Source of the DNA: DATMNI01 sp035570275
GTDB lineage: Bacteria; Acidobacteriota; Terriglobia; Bryobacterales; Bryobacteraceae
Assembly (NCBI GenBank): GCA_035570275.1
Contig: DATMNI010000408.1
Span: 1 to 5,960 of the forward strand
DNA: 5,960 nt
Direction: 5' to 3'
The position numbers and the translations under genes are program-made. Within the stretch, counting starts at the first letter, position 1. Each line of letters begins with the position of its first letter. This document shows, piece by piece, positions 5,874 through 5,960 of the stretch. The notes under the pieces were generated by a model, which saw nothing but the letters and a program-made list of their open reading frames with translations, did not search any database and was not told the origin of the DNA.

Positions 5874-5960
5874 ATGGCTTTGCTGAATAATTTCGCCGAC
5901 AGAGACCCGGCCAAGTTCCTCTCCGGTATGGACCCGCGCCACGCGGGCGCTTTGCTTGTG
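5874..5960 (+). CDS. Start of an unidentified gene, cut by the window edge
   Basis: An ATG at 5874 opens a frame that stays open for 29 codons to the last base. The product begins MALLNNFADRDPAKFLSGMD and continues PRHAGALLV. From its second half the codons are GC-rich at the third position, as in the neighbouring real genes, and a GAGAG precedes the start. It follows glgC by 71 nt in the same direction and could be co-transcribed. The visible part has no signal peptide and no motif I recognise, so I give no function. Confidence 0.55.
   Translation, partial: MALLNNFADRDPAKFLSGMDPRHAGALLV

Overview
The window looks like ordinary chromosomal DNA from a GC-rich free-living bacterium. The large secreted subtilase, the stand-alone Uma2-family protein and a classical bacterial GlgC together would fit an Acidobacteriota member (Solibacter/Bryobacter-like soil bacterium). 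That assignment is inference from composition and gene types, not something the sequence proves. I see no tRNA, rRNA, CRISPR array, insertion sequence or phage gene.

Layout. Positions 1-269 hold no gene I can support, only weak inverted repeats and a possible weak terminator. Three genes follow on the minus strand, transcribed right to left: a Uma2/DUF820 PD-(D/E)XK-like protein (4406 to 3843), a 3-hydroxyacyl-CoA dehydrogenase (3796 to 2855, only 46 nt further on), and a secreted subtilisin-like protease with an inserted PA domain (2681 to 270). The protease is separated from the dehydrogenase by a 173-nt leader with two strong inverted repeats. A 142-bp divergent intergenic region (4407-4548) then separates the Uma2 gene from glgC, glucose-1-phosphate adenylyltransferase (4549-5802, plus strand). 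At the right edge the first 29 codons of another plus-strand gene begin at 5874.

Functionally the genes do not form one obvious pathway. GlgC makes ADP-glucose for glycogen synthesis, the dehydrogenase belongs to fatty-acid or hydroxyacyl-CoA metabolism, and the subtilase is an exported scavenging or processing protease. The Uma2 protein has no established role.

The observations most worth a second look are non-coding. One is a 30-nt near-perfect palindrome next to a second inverted repeat in the protease leader (2714-2767), all sharing GCGGCA/TGCCGC half-sites. The other is a 20-nt exact repeat linking the end of the Uma2 gene (3835-3854) to a conserved part of glgC (4719-4738); because the two genes run in opposite directions, their mRNAs would be perfectly complementary there. 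I did not find a convincing new multi-gene system.
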